DNA from: Polytrichum commune | Lineage: Eukaryota; Streptophyta; Polytrichopsida; Polytrichales; Polytrichaceae | Direction of reading: 5' to 3' | Length of the DNA: 64,000 bases | Assembly: GCA_950295325.1 (NCBI GenBank) | Contig: OX485805.1 | Span: forward strand, 52,166,758-52,230,757 | Shown here: piece by piece, positions 43,690-55,800 of the stretch | Layout: every line of letters begins with the position of its first letter | How positions within the stretch are numbered: the stretch's first letter is position 1 | Notes under the pieces: generated by a model | What the model was told of the DNA's origin: nothing | Database searches by the model: none | The model's input: only the letters and a program-made list of their open reading frames with translations | Position numbers and translations under genes: made by a program

Positions 43690-43915
43690 AAATTTTTCCC
43701 CACTTTACCTTTACTTTGCTGACATGTCATCACACGTGGACATTGTAAATCCTATGTGTCCGAATTGGGTTAATGTAATTACACAAAAAAATCGGTAAAA
43801 TTCAAGTCCGTCAGGATAAAGACAGCATCCGGCATAATGTCGTGACGGATACGTGTCGTGACGGCACGACATTATGCCGGGATTACCCTCCGTCACGACA
43901 CAATAGACAACCCTA
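43690..43915. repeat. hAT right terminus and subterminal region
   Basis: Contains GTCGTGACGG at 43839 and 43855 and its inverse at 43890. A perfect 16-bp inverted repeat, CCGGCATAATGTCGTG (43829-43844) with CACGACATTATGCCGG (43865-43880), precedes the terminal ACAATAGACAACCCTA. Confidence 0.8.
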
Positions 43916-43923
43916 CTTAATTC
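43916..43923. repeat. Right 8-bp target-site duplication of the hAT element
   Basis: CTTAATTC, identical to 10151-10158. The outer transposase reading frame resumes here. Confidence 0.9.
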
Positions 43924-44017
43924 AAGGGTAAGTCCTAACAGAAAGGATGTTGTGAGGAAACGAATCGACAGTGGAATGTGGGAGACTCATGCAACCCACC
44001 ACCTCATGGAATCTCAG
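43924..44017 (+). pseudogene. Outer transposase gene, continuation of the interrupted exon
   Basis: The frame broken at 10158 resumes (RVSPNRKDVVRKRIDSGMW, then HHLMESQ) and ends at a donor CTCAG|GTACAC. No stop lies between. Confidence 0.75.
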
Positions 44018-44711
44018 GTACACCTTACCCATCATGGGGCTTCTCTGCATTTTTTTCTACAATGGATTGTGGTTTAGGGTGTTGTGCAAGGGTAAGCATG
44101 TTTTTAGTGGTTCAGGGGGTTAGGCTTGTTTAGGAAATTAATCCTTAAGGCTTAAAGGAATTATCTGATTCCTATCATATTAGTATAGTTCCTGAGGGGC
44201 TCCCCTCATGCTTGGAACACTTCTATTTGGATCATTCCAGTGTGTTGGGTTCTAGGAATGTGCGCATAGTTTAGGTAAATTCCTTTAGATGCATAATTTT
44301 GGTTTCCAAGCGTTCAATCCATTCCTATGCTAGAGTTCCCATATCCCTCTTATGTGATATTGTTCATGGTGTAGTTGCAATGTTGTAAGGATTCTCTTAT
44401 GATTCCTATCCTTTATTCTTGTGATTCTTAGTGATTAACCTCAATCCTGATGATTCCTACTTCCTGCATATATCTTTCCTGATGATTCCTACCTCATGTA
44501 TATATGTTTCCTGATGATATTTATGTGTCCTGTCAATTCACGTCTTTCCTGCTCTGTCCAGTTCCTTAATGCAATATTTCCTGATGATACACCCTAGTCC
44601 TGATGATTCCTTCTCCTCAGTTCATGTTCCTTGATGTAGTTATTGAATTCATAAATGTTTTTTATACTGAGAATATGTATTAATATTTTGGAAACTGCCC
44701 ATGTTTTGCAG
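44018..44711 (+). other. Intron of the outer transposase gene with repeated TCCTGATGATTCC motifs
   Basis: Donor at 44018 (GTACAC) and acceptor TTTTGCAG at 44711, phase 0. It holds five copies or near-copies of TCCTGATGATTCCT (starts 44445, 44477, 44508, 44577, 44598) plus looser GATTCCTATC forms near 44165 and 44402. Confidence 0.7.
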
Positions 44712-46867
44712 CTTTCTTTGTACACTCGATTCAAAGAGGAACATCCAAATGTGGAAGTTGGCCTACGCATATTTGAGTCATTGAAGCCTTGGTATGTGAA
44801 GAGGCTGCAAGAATTCAATTCTTGTTGCTGCCGCTATCATGTGCAGATGGCAGAATTGAAAAATGGCTTCAACAACATGAGACGAAGAATCTTGCACCAA
44901 TCATGTGATTGTGGTTGTGTCGTTTGTGGTGCACGTGGTCCCGGAACACCGTGTTGGGCTCCTTCATCTACAGTTGAGGGTGTGAGGGCCATGTGTGATT
45001 TGGTGCTTTGCTCAATACTAGAGTCCATGGACTTCCACAAGCTTCAGTGCATTAGAGGGAATTGTCTTGACTATGGTGTGTGGAAATTGCAATTGTGTCC
45101 TCATGAGGTGGACCCCAATTGCACAACACTGATTCCTTGGAGGAAGTTTGAGAATGTTTTTGTAGGCCAAAATTCTGAAGGTGGTGATCGGCATGCACTA
45201 CGATTGGAGCACAAGACCACTCCTCCTTCCGAATTCATATCATTCCTTAAACCCAAGCTTGCAGAGTTTCTGGCACACAATTTTGAGGCAAAATGGCAAG
45301 ATGCTCAATTCAAATCTTGCCTTGAGAACTTGTCAGGTGACCAAATCCTATCTGTTATTGATTTTGCTGAAAACTATTCTTTTAAATGGCAAAACGAAGT
45401 GCAATCCCAACATTGGCAGTCATTCCAGGTGACAATCCTTGTGCATATTACCTTCCGAATTGATCCTGGTTGGGATGAAGTGGATGTTAGGGCCAAAATA
45501 CTTACCGAGTATCACTTTTATGTGAGTGACGACAAAACCCACGATAATTTGTTTGTGCAATATTGTTTTGGTTTGCACTGGCTTTTTTTGATAGAATCAG
45601 GCCATGCAGTACCGGTGGAGCACATAGTTTTCTCTGATGGGTGCTCTTCTCAATTTAAGTGCGCTAGGTCCCTTTATTTCGTGTCGCGCTATCCTACGCT
45701 AACCAGAAGTCCACACCTACCTAATGGTTGTGCTATGCAATGGAATCACTTTGGTTCCGGGCACGGAAAGGGACGTTGGGATGGGGCAGGAGCAACAATC
45801 AAACAAGCTCTTCGAGCAGAGCAGGTGAAACCTGATGGTATTAGGCTACACAATGCTAGTGATGTTGTTGCTTACCTTAGGCAATATATGGGTCGGCAAA
45901 ACGCCGGGTATTCCAATGTTCGTAGGGATGTGAAACGATACTTTTATGAAGTGGCCACCACTGATGTTATGCGTGCAGATCAATTTAATGCCCGCACAGT
46001 GGAGGGAACTAGATCATTTCACCAAGTTCGCAGTGTAGGATTGGATATGATTTCCTTGCAGGTTCGGACCCTTTCGTGTTTCTGTAGCTTCTGTCAAGAT
46101 GGAGGTGATGGCCCCTGTGACAATGCAGACTATGTGGAGCCTTGTAGACTCATAAGGATTGAGCCTTGCAACATAGATGATGTTCGCATGGATTTGGAAC
46201 ATGTTGATGTCATTGGGGAGGGTGATAGGGAGGCGATAGCTGCTTGCTTGGAAGTTGGGGATCATTTCGCGGTTGTTGCTAATGAAGGAAACTCCGAGGA
46301 TGCCGATTTTTGGATTCTAATTACTGAAGAGACTCTTCATGCTGTCGAGGAAGAATTCAAGGAAGATTGTTGGGGCCAAAAGGTGTACAAGGGAGAGCAA
46401 ATTGTGGTAGGCAGGTATTACAAGCAAAAAGGAAGGAGTATGAGATCTTATGTTCTATGCGATGCTGGTCATGCTTATATCTACTCCCATTTAGTAATTG
46501 CAGCAAAGTTTGCAATGTTGCCGGCACGGCATCGACAGAAAGGTGGGAGGGAGGGGACACAGGTACATGCAATCTATACTGAACCCACCTCTTTTTGTAT
46601 GGGCATCTTCAAAGTTATGGTATTTTTTAAATTGTTTTTAAAGGTACTTATGTTATGCAAAAGGGAATCATTCCATACGTGCATGCCTTTCATTTATCAA
46701 CTACATGGCATGTGATTGTTTGCACACAACTTTTTAGCATGATGGGACAGGGGGAGTGTGGGGCATTGGAGGTTATTTTCTAATTATTCCTTGTGGTTGG
46801 TGGATAGGTGTACACGCTCCCTGCAGCTGCTCATGAACTCATAGAAGCAAGGCTTAGTGCAACTTAA
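44712..46867 (+). CDS. Outer transposase gene, catalytic exons
   Basis: Exon 44712-46562 encodes LSLYTRFKEEHPNVEVGLRIFESL, a Cys-rich block (CCCRYHVQM, CDCGCVVCGARGPGTPC) and then the core. The core reads THDNLFVQYCFGLHWLF, HIVFSDGCSSQFKCARSLYFVSRY and WNHFGSGHGKGRWDGAGATIKQALR. A second Cys cluster (CFCSFCQDGGDGPC) and an acidic C-terminal region follow. A 245-bp intron (ACAG|GTACAT ... GGATAG|GTGTAC) leads to a last exon, 46808-46867, ending in TAA. The spaced Asp/His/Asp motifs suggest an RNase H-like DDE nuclease. Similar SDGC...HGKG...DGAGA proteins occur in transposons as far as I recall, but I cannot name the superfamily. The 3' exons are open; the gene is dead only because of the hAT insertion. 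Confidence 0.7.
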
Positions 46868-48488
46868 GACATTCACCTGACATTGTAGAATTTCTAGCTA
46901 GGGTGATGTGTACATCTGAAGTGCATGATCATTTCCACCCTGAGTGCACTTGTGCCTCTTGTACCAGATATATTATCACATTTAAATGTGCCACCATCGC
47001 ACTGGTGGGTTTTTTTTTCCAAGTGAAAATCATGTCATTTTTGTTGCTTCAATGTGGCCATGGGTTAGGTTGATAGTTTCATGTGCCCTTCTTAGACCTA
47101 TTATGCTTAGGCAGTCAATGATTGGTGCAAAATTGTGACCGTGTTTTTTTTTCCGTGGATACTGGTTTAGGCTCTTACCCAAGCTGGGTTTACTTTATGC
47201 CCTCCCTCGCTCCCTCTTTTGGATGTGTTTCTTTAGCAACTTCTCAGTACCATGGTCCGAAAAGTTTTTGAAGTTATTGAGGTTAAGGGTTACCTGGGAG
47301 TTTTGAACTTAAAAGTTTGGTCTCGCAATAATGTGTCACAATATCAACCTGTTATGCCCAAAAACCTCCCCGATCACTGGCCACTACTAGAGTAGCAACT
47401 TTGACATCCCACACATGTGGACATTATACAACACAGTTGTGAGCCCAGAATTTAAGGTTTGTGCAGACTCAGGAGGACAATTGACACAATCTAGACAAGC
47501 AAAACTGTCGTTTTTCCCTGACATACAGTATTGATATCATGTATGATCTATGCCTCCGGTTTTCTCTTTTTCTGACCACATGATGCATTCTTGGGAATCA
47601 ATTGTATTTCCTATGAAATTACAGACTTCATAGTATGAAGGCTCCATGAATCTCAAGGAATTTGATGACCGGAGGTTACAAGAAAACTGTACACTCTGAA
47701 TTAAGCTGCCAAAACTAAAACTTTGGCAACTGTTAGATTCTAGAGTCTAAGCTTCACTTTGGTAGGTAGGAGGATTTGACATCATGTGTAAACCAACTGG
47801 ATAAGAGACAAGAGAATGCCTTTGTCATATACCCTGATCCGTATATATATATAACCTATATACACCTCTATGTACTCATAACATTATTAAGATCCATAAC
47901 AATGTTTTGTGGGACTGAAAATATTTTGTAAAATATTCCCCACATTCAGTTTGAATATGAAGAATATTCCACCAAATACTGTCAGTCCCGGATAACACTA
48001 TTATGGATCTGAACAATGCTATGCTCTTGCACAACATCAACAAACATTACTTATACTTATATTTATTTTTTAACAATTAATGACTCTCGGGCTAAATTTT
48101 TGACAATATTTCAAAATACACTTGTTACGCTTTCATAAAATGGTCTTAAAATTCTGGGTTTTGTTCTGACTCTTCTCTTCATCAACCAGGTATTAAGTTC
48201 TTCATCTAGATTATATAAGAATGCTTCAATTCCCTAAAGTTCCAACCTCGGACCAGTATTCATACCTTATATTGCACCGTACACACTAGTGAAAATTGGG
48301 ACCAATTATGCAGCACAACACTTGTGATATCTACTCCCGTTCTAGATCCAACACATCCATGTCTATTGGGACTTCTGATAAAAATATATTTCAGTCCCTA
48401 ACATGGTCACCGCGCTCCCGGTAAAAATGGCGTCGACTACCAACGTCACTCTTCTGCATCCATTTCATTCAAAACTTTAAGCACACAA
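46868..48488. other. Intergenic; no gene recognised
   Basis: AT-rich DNA downstream of the outer transposase. A loose inverted pair GGGACTGAAAATATTTT (about 47912) and ACTGTCAGTCCC (about 47978) suggests a short decayed fold-back element. A CACTAGTGAAAATTGGGACC phrase near 48286 resembles a CACTA-type end, but no partner was found. Confidence 0.4.
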
Positions 48489-48491
48489 TTA

Positions 48492-48887
48492 GGGCCAGTT
48501 TACACTACGGTGGAGAAGTCCACCGGTAATGAAAAAAAGGACGTTTCTCAATTGTGAATGGTCGAAAATGCAACTCTTGACCAGTGGGTGTTTACACTAG
48601 GTGAAGAAAACAATGGGGGTGAACTTTTCTCATGGATGATAAAATGACATGGCTGCCTTACGTGGCGGCACTTTTTGGAGTTAGGCTTCTCCGGAGGAGG
48701 AGTTTCTTGTCAAGCCTCAAGAGGCCGGACAAGAAACTCCTCCTCCGGAGAAGCCCAATTCAATAAGAAATATTTTATTGCCTTTAATTCTTCTCCGCAA
48801 CATCCACCATTTGCCTCATATAACCATGTCTTGGCCAAGCATTCTTGACCGACCGGAGGCCTTCTCCACTGTAGTGTAAACCGGCCC
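48492..48887. mobile_element. Tourist-like (PIF/Harbinger) MITE, 396 bp, with long central hairpin
   Basis: The left end GGGCCAGTTTACACTAC and right end (inverted) GGGCCGGTTTACACTAC match at 16 of 17 positions, and the repeat extends through TGGAGAAG. The TSD is TTA (48489-48491 and 48888-48890). Inside, 48684-48711 and 48728-48755 form a perfect 28-bp stem, with a further 5-bp stem (GCCTC/GAGGC) in the loop. Confidence 0.93.
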
Positions 48888-48890
48888 TTA

Positions 48891-50670
48891 GTACAACATG
48901 AGTAGCACATCCCATCCTAGGCCATAGCCATTGAATTCCTCGTAGTTTTCAGAGTCCATATGAATATCTTAATGGATTATCAGAGAGGATGTTTTCTTTC
49001 TTCATCATATACGCCTCTCCAATTATGTTGATTATTAAACTTAGGATAGTTAATAAATATGAAGCACATATTTCAAGTTTTTTTTTAATATATAAGTGTT
49101 ATTTGTGTCCATTCGTAGATCCACATCTTAACATGTATCACTTGATAGTATACATGTGTTTAATTAAGATAAGTAACCGAATGTTTAAGATAAGTAGGGT
49201 TTGCTTTCATTAAGGTGAGAGCCTTACATGGTCACTCTTCTCAATTCTCGATGAGCTGACTTTTCAATGCTTTATGAAAAGCTTGAACTTCATCTTTTCA
49301 TAGGCTTTAGGGGTCAACATCTTCCTCATTGCTTTGCAAGGGTGGGTGGGTGGGAACCCTCTTACCACTCAGTCTCTCAAACCAAACCTTTCCTATACAA
49401 TACCTTAATGCTAACAATGCAAAATGCATAGTGTTTGTATCCATGCCTAATTGTGACTAACCAACATAAACATGCTACTTCATGTCATACTGTGCCTCAT
49501 AAGTATTTGTATTATACTTAGGGTTTCAGTATTCATATATTGTTCATAAGTACTGATAACAAACTGTGGCTGACTATACCATACCTTAGTAGATTTAATC
49601 ACCTATCCTCATGCCTTGCTCCACATATAAGTAACATATCTACTATACATATGGAATACATACCAAGGTATATGCCTAGTAGTCTTAACCAAAAGAAATT
49701 CATAATATGTCATAGTCACAATACATCATTGTATTGAGAGTCTGCCTCACCTATTGTTTACACCATTGTTTACACCTGTGTTGAACTGGTACCTTTTTAT
49801 TTCCATACCCATACATATCTATTTGTAACAAGGGTTTCACATGTTATGATAGAAATGGGCTGTTGCTATTGTGGATATGTTCAATTATTTTGCATATGTG
49901 CATTTGGGCCTGGCATCATTTCAATATCATTCACAACAAAGGTAAAATTGTTGTAGCAACCTCATACACGCATTATCCCTCCAAAGTATATTCTTTGAAC
50001 ATCTACAATATCTGTAGCCCTCAAGATGATATACAACACTCAATCCTAATTGTACATTGCATGACGAAAATAACAACACTGGATGGGAGAATGTTAACAC
50101 AATTCATATGGCATTATAACATTTGGAAGGTCTACACATATTTGGAGACTCTGATTGTTGTGGGTATATAAAAAATAATGCCTCTTCATCTAAAATAGAT
50201 AAACCAGTAGGTGCTATACCACTGAAATATATGACACTCACAAAATTGGTCCATCCAAAAACTACTTGGTGCCATCTATTTACTATGGGAATTGGAAATA
50301 TTGTCCTTTGTTGATGCAAGGGTGAAGCCAATGACATCCTGAGAGGCACACACACAAACATGACGTCAATTCCACCAATGCAACAATTGGAGTGAAGAGC
50401 CAACTAGTTTCATGTCAAATTCCACAATAAGAAATATGTAATGAAACACGACTTTAAAAACTAGCACTGTGACAACCATTCAATCTTACCTTTTCTGAAT
50501 ATGTTGGGCTCAAATGCAATTGACTGTTGGCAGCTCATCCAGATTGCACCCCTAAGCAACACCCCCATCCATGTACATGTATAAGAACTTATGAGTATGC
50601 AAGATAGATAAAGACATAAGACAACCTGGACCTTCAATATAGCTTAGCTCAAAACCTAAATGCAGAAGTC
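48891..50670. other. Intergenic; no gene recognised
   Basis: AT-rich sequence with only short reading frames. It lies between convergent genes of the outer element. Nothing further seen. Confidence 0.45.
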
Positions 50671-50673
50671 CCT

Positions 50674-52230
50674 TCAACAAACCCATGCTTCAATAACAAT
50701 GCAAAACTCTAAGAGAAAGGTTAAGGATGAACCTTCTTGGACTTCCATTTCTACATCTGATTTTTGTTTCAATCGATCAAGGCATGCTTCATAGTGACGG
50801 AGCTTTGTCAATTCTGACTTGTGGTGATCCATCTTGGTTTTAAGGTCACACCTCACTTCCCCAATTTCATGGCACACCTTCTCCAATTCAAGTATTGAAT
50901 CCTGCACTTCTGCCAGCCCAAACTTGTGCACATCGTCTCCGTCAATGTTCTCTACACCTAGGGCCTGTACCTTGGCTGAATGAAGACGACCCTCAACACT
51001 GTTCATTTTCAAGAGCAAATCACATAGTTTTCCCTGCATGGCCGCCAACAGTTCCGTGCAGTCCTTCACAGTCTGCCTTTTCTTCACCACAAGTCCATTC
51101 ATGTCTTTGATTTGGGTGGCCAAGCTAGAACCCCCAAACTTTGATCCCTCACCCACATGTTTCTTCTTCTCTTCCTCCACTACACCACCAGGGTATCCTA
51201 AATGCAAGTATTTTCTTTTCAGTGCTAACTGCCCAATTTTGAACTGCAATAGCTCTCTCTTAAATTTCACTTGATCTTCTTTCAATTGCACTTCCTTCAG
51301 CCTCACTGCCCTCTCCATGATATTGAGACCATTGTCATCAATTTCTTTCCCAACTGTGGGTGGCATTTGCAGCCCTTCAGCTACTAGTGGTGATGTGTCT
51401 AAATTCTCACCTATTGGCGCAACATGAAAGTGGCCTAGACCATCACCATGTGTCTCTCCTGCTGGCTCCCCAGTCTTCTAAGGTGTTTTGAGCTCAAATT
51501 GAGTTCCCACCTTCTCACAAGAGGGAGACTGACCACCTCTTTCTGTCCCCAGTCTCTCATCTCCAATTTGATTTTTGGGTGAATCTGCATGCACAACCCC
51601 TTGCCTAGGCGATTGGAGTTGATCAGCATCCCTGCAACCATGACTTTTGGGCGGAGATTGCACTGGATGCTCACCTTCAACAACCTGTTCAACAATTGGT
51701 GTAATCCCTTCCCCTGGGTAAGCTTCAGTGGAGTCACCTTTGTCTAAACCATTGCCATCTGCACTCCCATCCTTGCCCTTATCTTCCTGATCTTCTTCCT
51801 CTTCATCATCATCCTCCTCCTCCTCCTCCTCCTCTTCTTCTTCTTTCTCCATATCATGGCTAGAAGAGGAAGTTCTATACTCTGGAAGTGGCGAAAAACT
51901 TCGCTTCCTCCTATGCACATACTCAGCATATTTCGCCCAATTTATGTTGAATCCCTTTCGCTCTGCAAGTACTCCCATTGCAAATGTAAGGTTGATGTCA
52001 GAGTTGGGCGTCTGCTTGCGCTGGTATACTTGCCGAATCAAGGTCTCAATCCTGGTCTTCAAGGACTCATCGTCATGGGTAGTGTAGCGAAAGCCATTGT
52101 TACTCTTGCGCTTTCCCCACAACTTCTCACACTCCTTCGAGGCATATCGTTTTCCCATGTTGGGGGAAGGCAACAACCCCTTTGCTGGCAGTCCCACCAC
52201 ATCTCTAAACCACCTCCAACTCCCCTCCAT
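50674..52230 (-). pseudogene. Outer-element accessory protein A: NWA motif, acidic tract, coiled coil
   Basis: One frame from ATG 52230 to 50674 (about 518 codons) has a single in-frame TAG at 51478-51480. The N-terminal part contains RIETLIRQVYQRKQTPNSDINLTF and FNINWAKYAEYVHRRKRSF. An uninterrupted Glu/Asp run follows (about 51855-51780), then Ser/Pro-rich linker and a C-terminal coiled coil (RAVRLKEVQLKEDQVKFKREL; later LAEVQDSILELEKVCHEI). The first block is shared with the gene at 54659-56306 and with the hAT accessory gene (VDWSSLATLYNQK). Function unknown. The last codons may be read-through of a donor, since GAAG|GTTCATCC lies near 50733. Confidence 0.65.
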
Positions 52231-52806
52231 AGCTCCCTCCTACAGCACTATCCCACAATCCCTACACAAGTGCAAGCAATCTTCAAAACCTGGCCAATGA
52301 CTAGTGGGCAGGAGCTTGGGACAGAATGGTGGAAAACAAAGCTAAGTCAAAATTCAAACTGCAGGTAATGAGGTAAGATTGTTGTGGGTAAGAGTAGATA
52401 GAGAAAAGGATGCGTACCAGCACATGTGCCCAACTTCCATGCTTGATGATGAGAGTCTTTAGAAGCTGCATCAAATTATTAGAAGTACTAGAACATTTAA
52501 CCCTTACCTGATATCATGTTGGTTGTCCACATGTGTGACTTACATGTGTTGTCATTTCCCAAGTACCCTAAACATAGTGATAATCACTGATAATCAAACC
52601 ACAAATTAACTACATACTCATTGCCTCTGGTATGATATAATTCACCAACTAAGTCTACATGTACTTGTCTAGTAGGTGTTATAAGTAGCTCAAACTCAAT
52701 GCAAACTCACTCAATGTACAAAGAGTAAACATCATATCACTATAATAACAAAGGCAATCAACATTTTATTCCATAATACTATGAACAAGGTGGGCACCTT
52801 AAATCA

Positions 52807-55800
52807 TCACTTGCCCCTTCGTCTGGACCTATTGTCATGACGAAGGGAGGCAGACTTGGATGGACTGTTAGCCAACAATTTCATAACCTCCTTATTGGGT
52901 ACTGGTTTTAGGCCCCCATGTTCCCTTAGGAAGGCAGAAGGGTCTTCAGCTGGACCCTCAGTTCTAGTAACTCTCTTAGCAAAATTACCTGGCATTGTAG
53001 GGTTTTTTCGTTTCACGTGAGGGATGTTGTCATGTAGTTCAACAATTTGCATGGACTGAGACTGAACATCTACAGGGGTGCAGGCTGGTAGTGCATGAAC
53101 ATCCAAAAATGAGTTAGTGATCACCTCCTTAGAATCTACAAGAACTGTATTGTTATCCGATACATCTTGCAAACAGTTGCTGGTGTTGGTTGTATCCTGG
53201 ATTGGTTTGGAATCACTTGGATGAACTCTGTCTTCGTCATCCTCCTCAGAAGTATCAGTGTACGTATCATTTAATCCTAAAAGCACACTATTACCACTAC
53301 CGCAAGAGGCTCGTTTAGGTCTATTTTGCAAGGAACCTATAGGGGTTTCCAATATGGCCAATTCATCTTCAGAATTAGACTCAGAGTCAAAATCAAAATC
53401 AGGCTCTTTAAATCCATGAATCTCCATCCCACTACGCCCTGTAGCAGCAATTTTAGCACGTTTATTGGCTGGCCCCCTAATAGTTCTCCTAACCACAGGT
53501 TGAACACTTGCATTGAAAGCTTTTCCAAGACCCACCATAGTATTTTTTTGGCTTCAGGTTAGCACGCATTGATCCTGATATGAGGTCACAGCAAGTTGGA
53601 CACAAAAGTAGGTCTTTTGCACACGTCATGCAAACACAAGTATGACCACAAGGCTGCATCACAACCCATGCAAAGCAATATTAATATAATTATTCAGATA
53701 CAACATGAGAATCCTAAACCAAATTTGATTGCTTAAATAAAATATGTAGGATTCTGCCACAATGACGTGTGAATGATGTCCAAACAATCACCTCCAATGT
53801 AGCCATGGGTTTGCATTTCTCAAAGCAAATGATGCATTGAAGGGCTGGTGTGTCTAATCTTTGCAAATTGTCAATGTCATCTTCCACTAGCGATGATTTT
53901 TGTGAAAAAGGTTGAGGAGGGCCTTTCTTTGAGGCCACCTCTGCAAATTCTTCACCACATGCACCACTTCTTGGAATGAAGTTGTCTTGACTTGCTGATG
54001 TGTGGGTCCTCAAAGAGCAGGAGGGCTCAGGTATTGTTGAGTTTGCGTCACCCAGTTGTTGAAAAATAGTGGTGGAAGCTCCAAAGTCTGAGTGGACATC
54101 TACAAAAAAGAGGAAGGAATTAAATAGGATTTAGGAGTCCAAAAACATATCATGTTACTACATCAATCCAGGAATGAAAACAATTAGTCATGGCATCCAA
54201 AAGAACCAGGAATTACATCTTGAATCCATCTCCATATTCAGTTTGACAGTAATGAACTTCCTAGTGGGCTAGGACACATGCGGATTTGAGTCCTGAAACA
54301 ATAAATTGTAAGGAATTAAGGAAAAAAACCTACGTTTACAGGCAAAGGCATTAGGAAATTGGAACATGGATACTAATGGAGGCAGGAATGGAAGCAAATG
54401 GGTAGGATACAACCATGGGAGTGAGGAAGTTGGTTCCTGAATCATGAGGATGGCATGATTAGTATTTACACACATCCTGAAACAAAAGTGGATCTAATAT
54501 TCTTGTCTTGTGTCCTAAAACATGAACAATTGAAAATGAAGGCAACCTAGGAATATGGAGGAATATACATAACTTCCTAGTTATGCATGCTGGAAGATAT
54601 GTAAGTAAAAGAGATCCTGGTGGGGTAGGGGACTAGGAAAATAAAAATTTAAGCTCACCTGACATAGCTGCAGAGTGGAGATGATGATCCCGATTTTTTG
54701 GAAGGTCGTATCCAAATGACAATCGCCATTGAGAATCAAATTCTTGTTGGCAGCTTTGCAACTTGCATTTGTTGGATGAAGTAATGTGCACACCAAGGCA
54801 CCAAGGGTGGTAGCAGTGACCGCATGACGATACACATATATCATTAATATGGAAGCTTTCTTTGCAAAAGGAACAATCCTCAACATTCAGTTGAGTACAT
54901 TGGGACTTAGTCCTATCAGCCCTTCCAATAGGTTCAGGGTGGGTGGTTAGTAAAATGCCACCCTTCAACTTAGACAAATAATCAGCTATAAGAGTCAACA
55001 TCTTTTCTAGGACAAGTTGATGTTGAACTTCCTCTGCATATGCCTCTTCACTGCTGGAAAGTTCATTTTCCTTGAGAATGAAATCTTTCTCCGCTACAGA
55101 AAGTTTTGAAAGAGAGGACTGGACATTACGCTCCTCACACCGCAATCTCTGTTGCAATTGAGCAACAGATTCATCCTGATGTGCATGACTTAATGAAATT
55201 CCCTCAACATTTTCTTCCACCACACCAGATGCATCAGTCGTAGGAATTTGATTGGACTCAAATGAAAGTGCATCTTGCAAAGCAACACGAGCTCTAGAAA
55301 GTTCTCCTTCAGCATCAGTATGGAGACCTTTGAGAACATCTAGCATGAGTTTTGCACGTTTGAAATCCATCTCAAAATTGGATTTAGAGGCACAAGTGGC
55401 ACGAAGCCGCTCCTTAGAATGTAGCAATGTCTTCTGCTTTGATAAAAGTAATTCATGACGTCTAGTGATGATGTCCTCTGTTCCAGGCTTTGGTGGATCT
55501 GAGGCCATCATCGCCTTCACCCCTCCCCTAAAAACACTAAGGCTATTGCGCTTAACTGACACACCAGTTTCAACCTTCACTTTTGTTGCACGCAACAATA
55601 GAGAACGATTCACAAGTGTACGAAAACTAGACTTCCTATCAGGTCCAAGAAAAGAACCACTAGACTGAGGGACTTGGGCAGGAGAAAATTGTTGTGTAGC
55701 AACTCCTACAGCAGAAACAAGAAGCTGGGAAATGGAACTTCCTGTAGGCTGGATACCACGCTCTGGGCCAGATTTGGTTGCCACTTTGAGGGAGTCTGAA

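Larger units (their letters stand above)
10159..43915. mobile_element. Giant hAT transposon (33,757 bp including a nested element)
   Basis: The left terminus CAGGGTTGTCTATCGCG and right terminus (inverted) TAGGGTTGTCTATTGTG match over AGGGTTGTCTAT and fit the hAT end rule (C/T-A-A/G-N-G). The 8-bp duplication CTTAATTC flanks both ends, and the interrupted reading frame is contiguous outside. Inside lie a hAT-family transposase (split between 43015-41496 and 23860-22175), a kinase gene, an accessory coiled-coil/RING gene, four GCGGACGG minisatellites and three copies of a ~150-170-bp repeat. Without the 17.6-kb nested element the hAT would be about 16.1 kb, large for a hAT element. Confidence 0.92.

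Noticed and set aside
43163-43733. Pro/Arg-rich frames over minisatellite 4
   Set aside because: Repeat artefact.
48286-48430. Second CACTA element (CACTAGTGAAAATTGGGACC)
   Set aside because: Only one CACTA-like end seen; no inverted partner or 3-bp duplication found.
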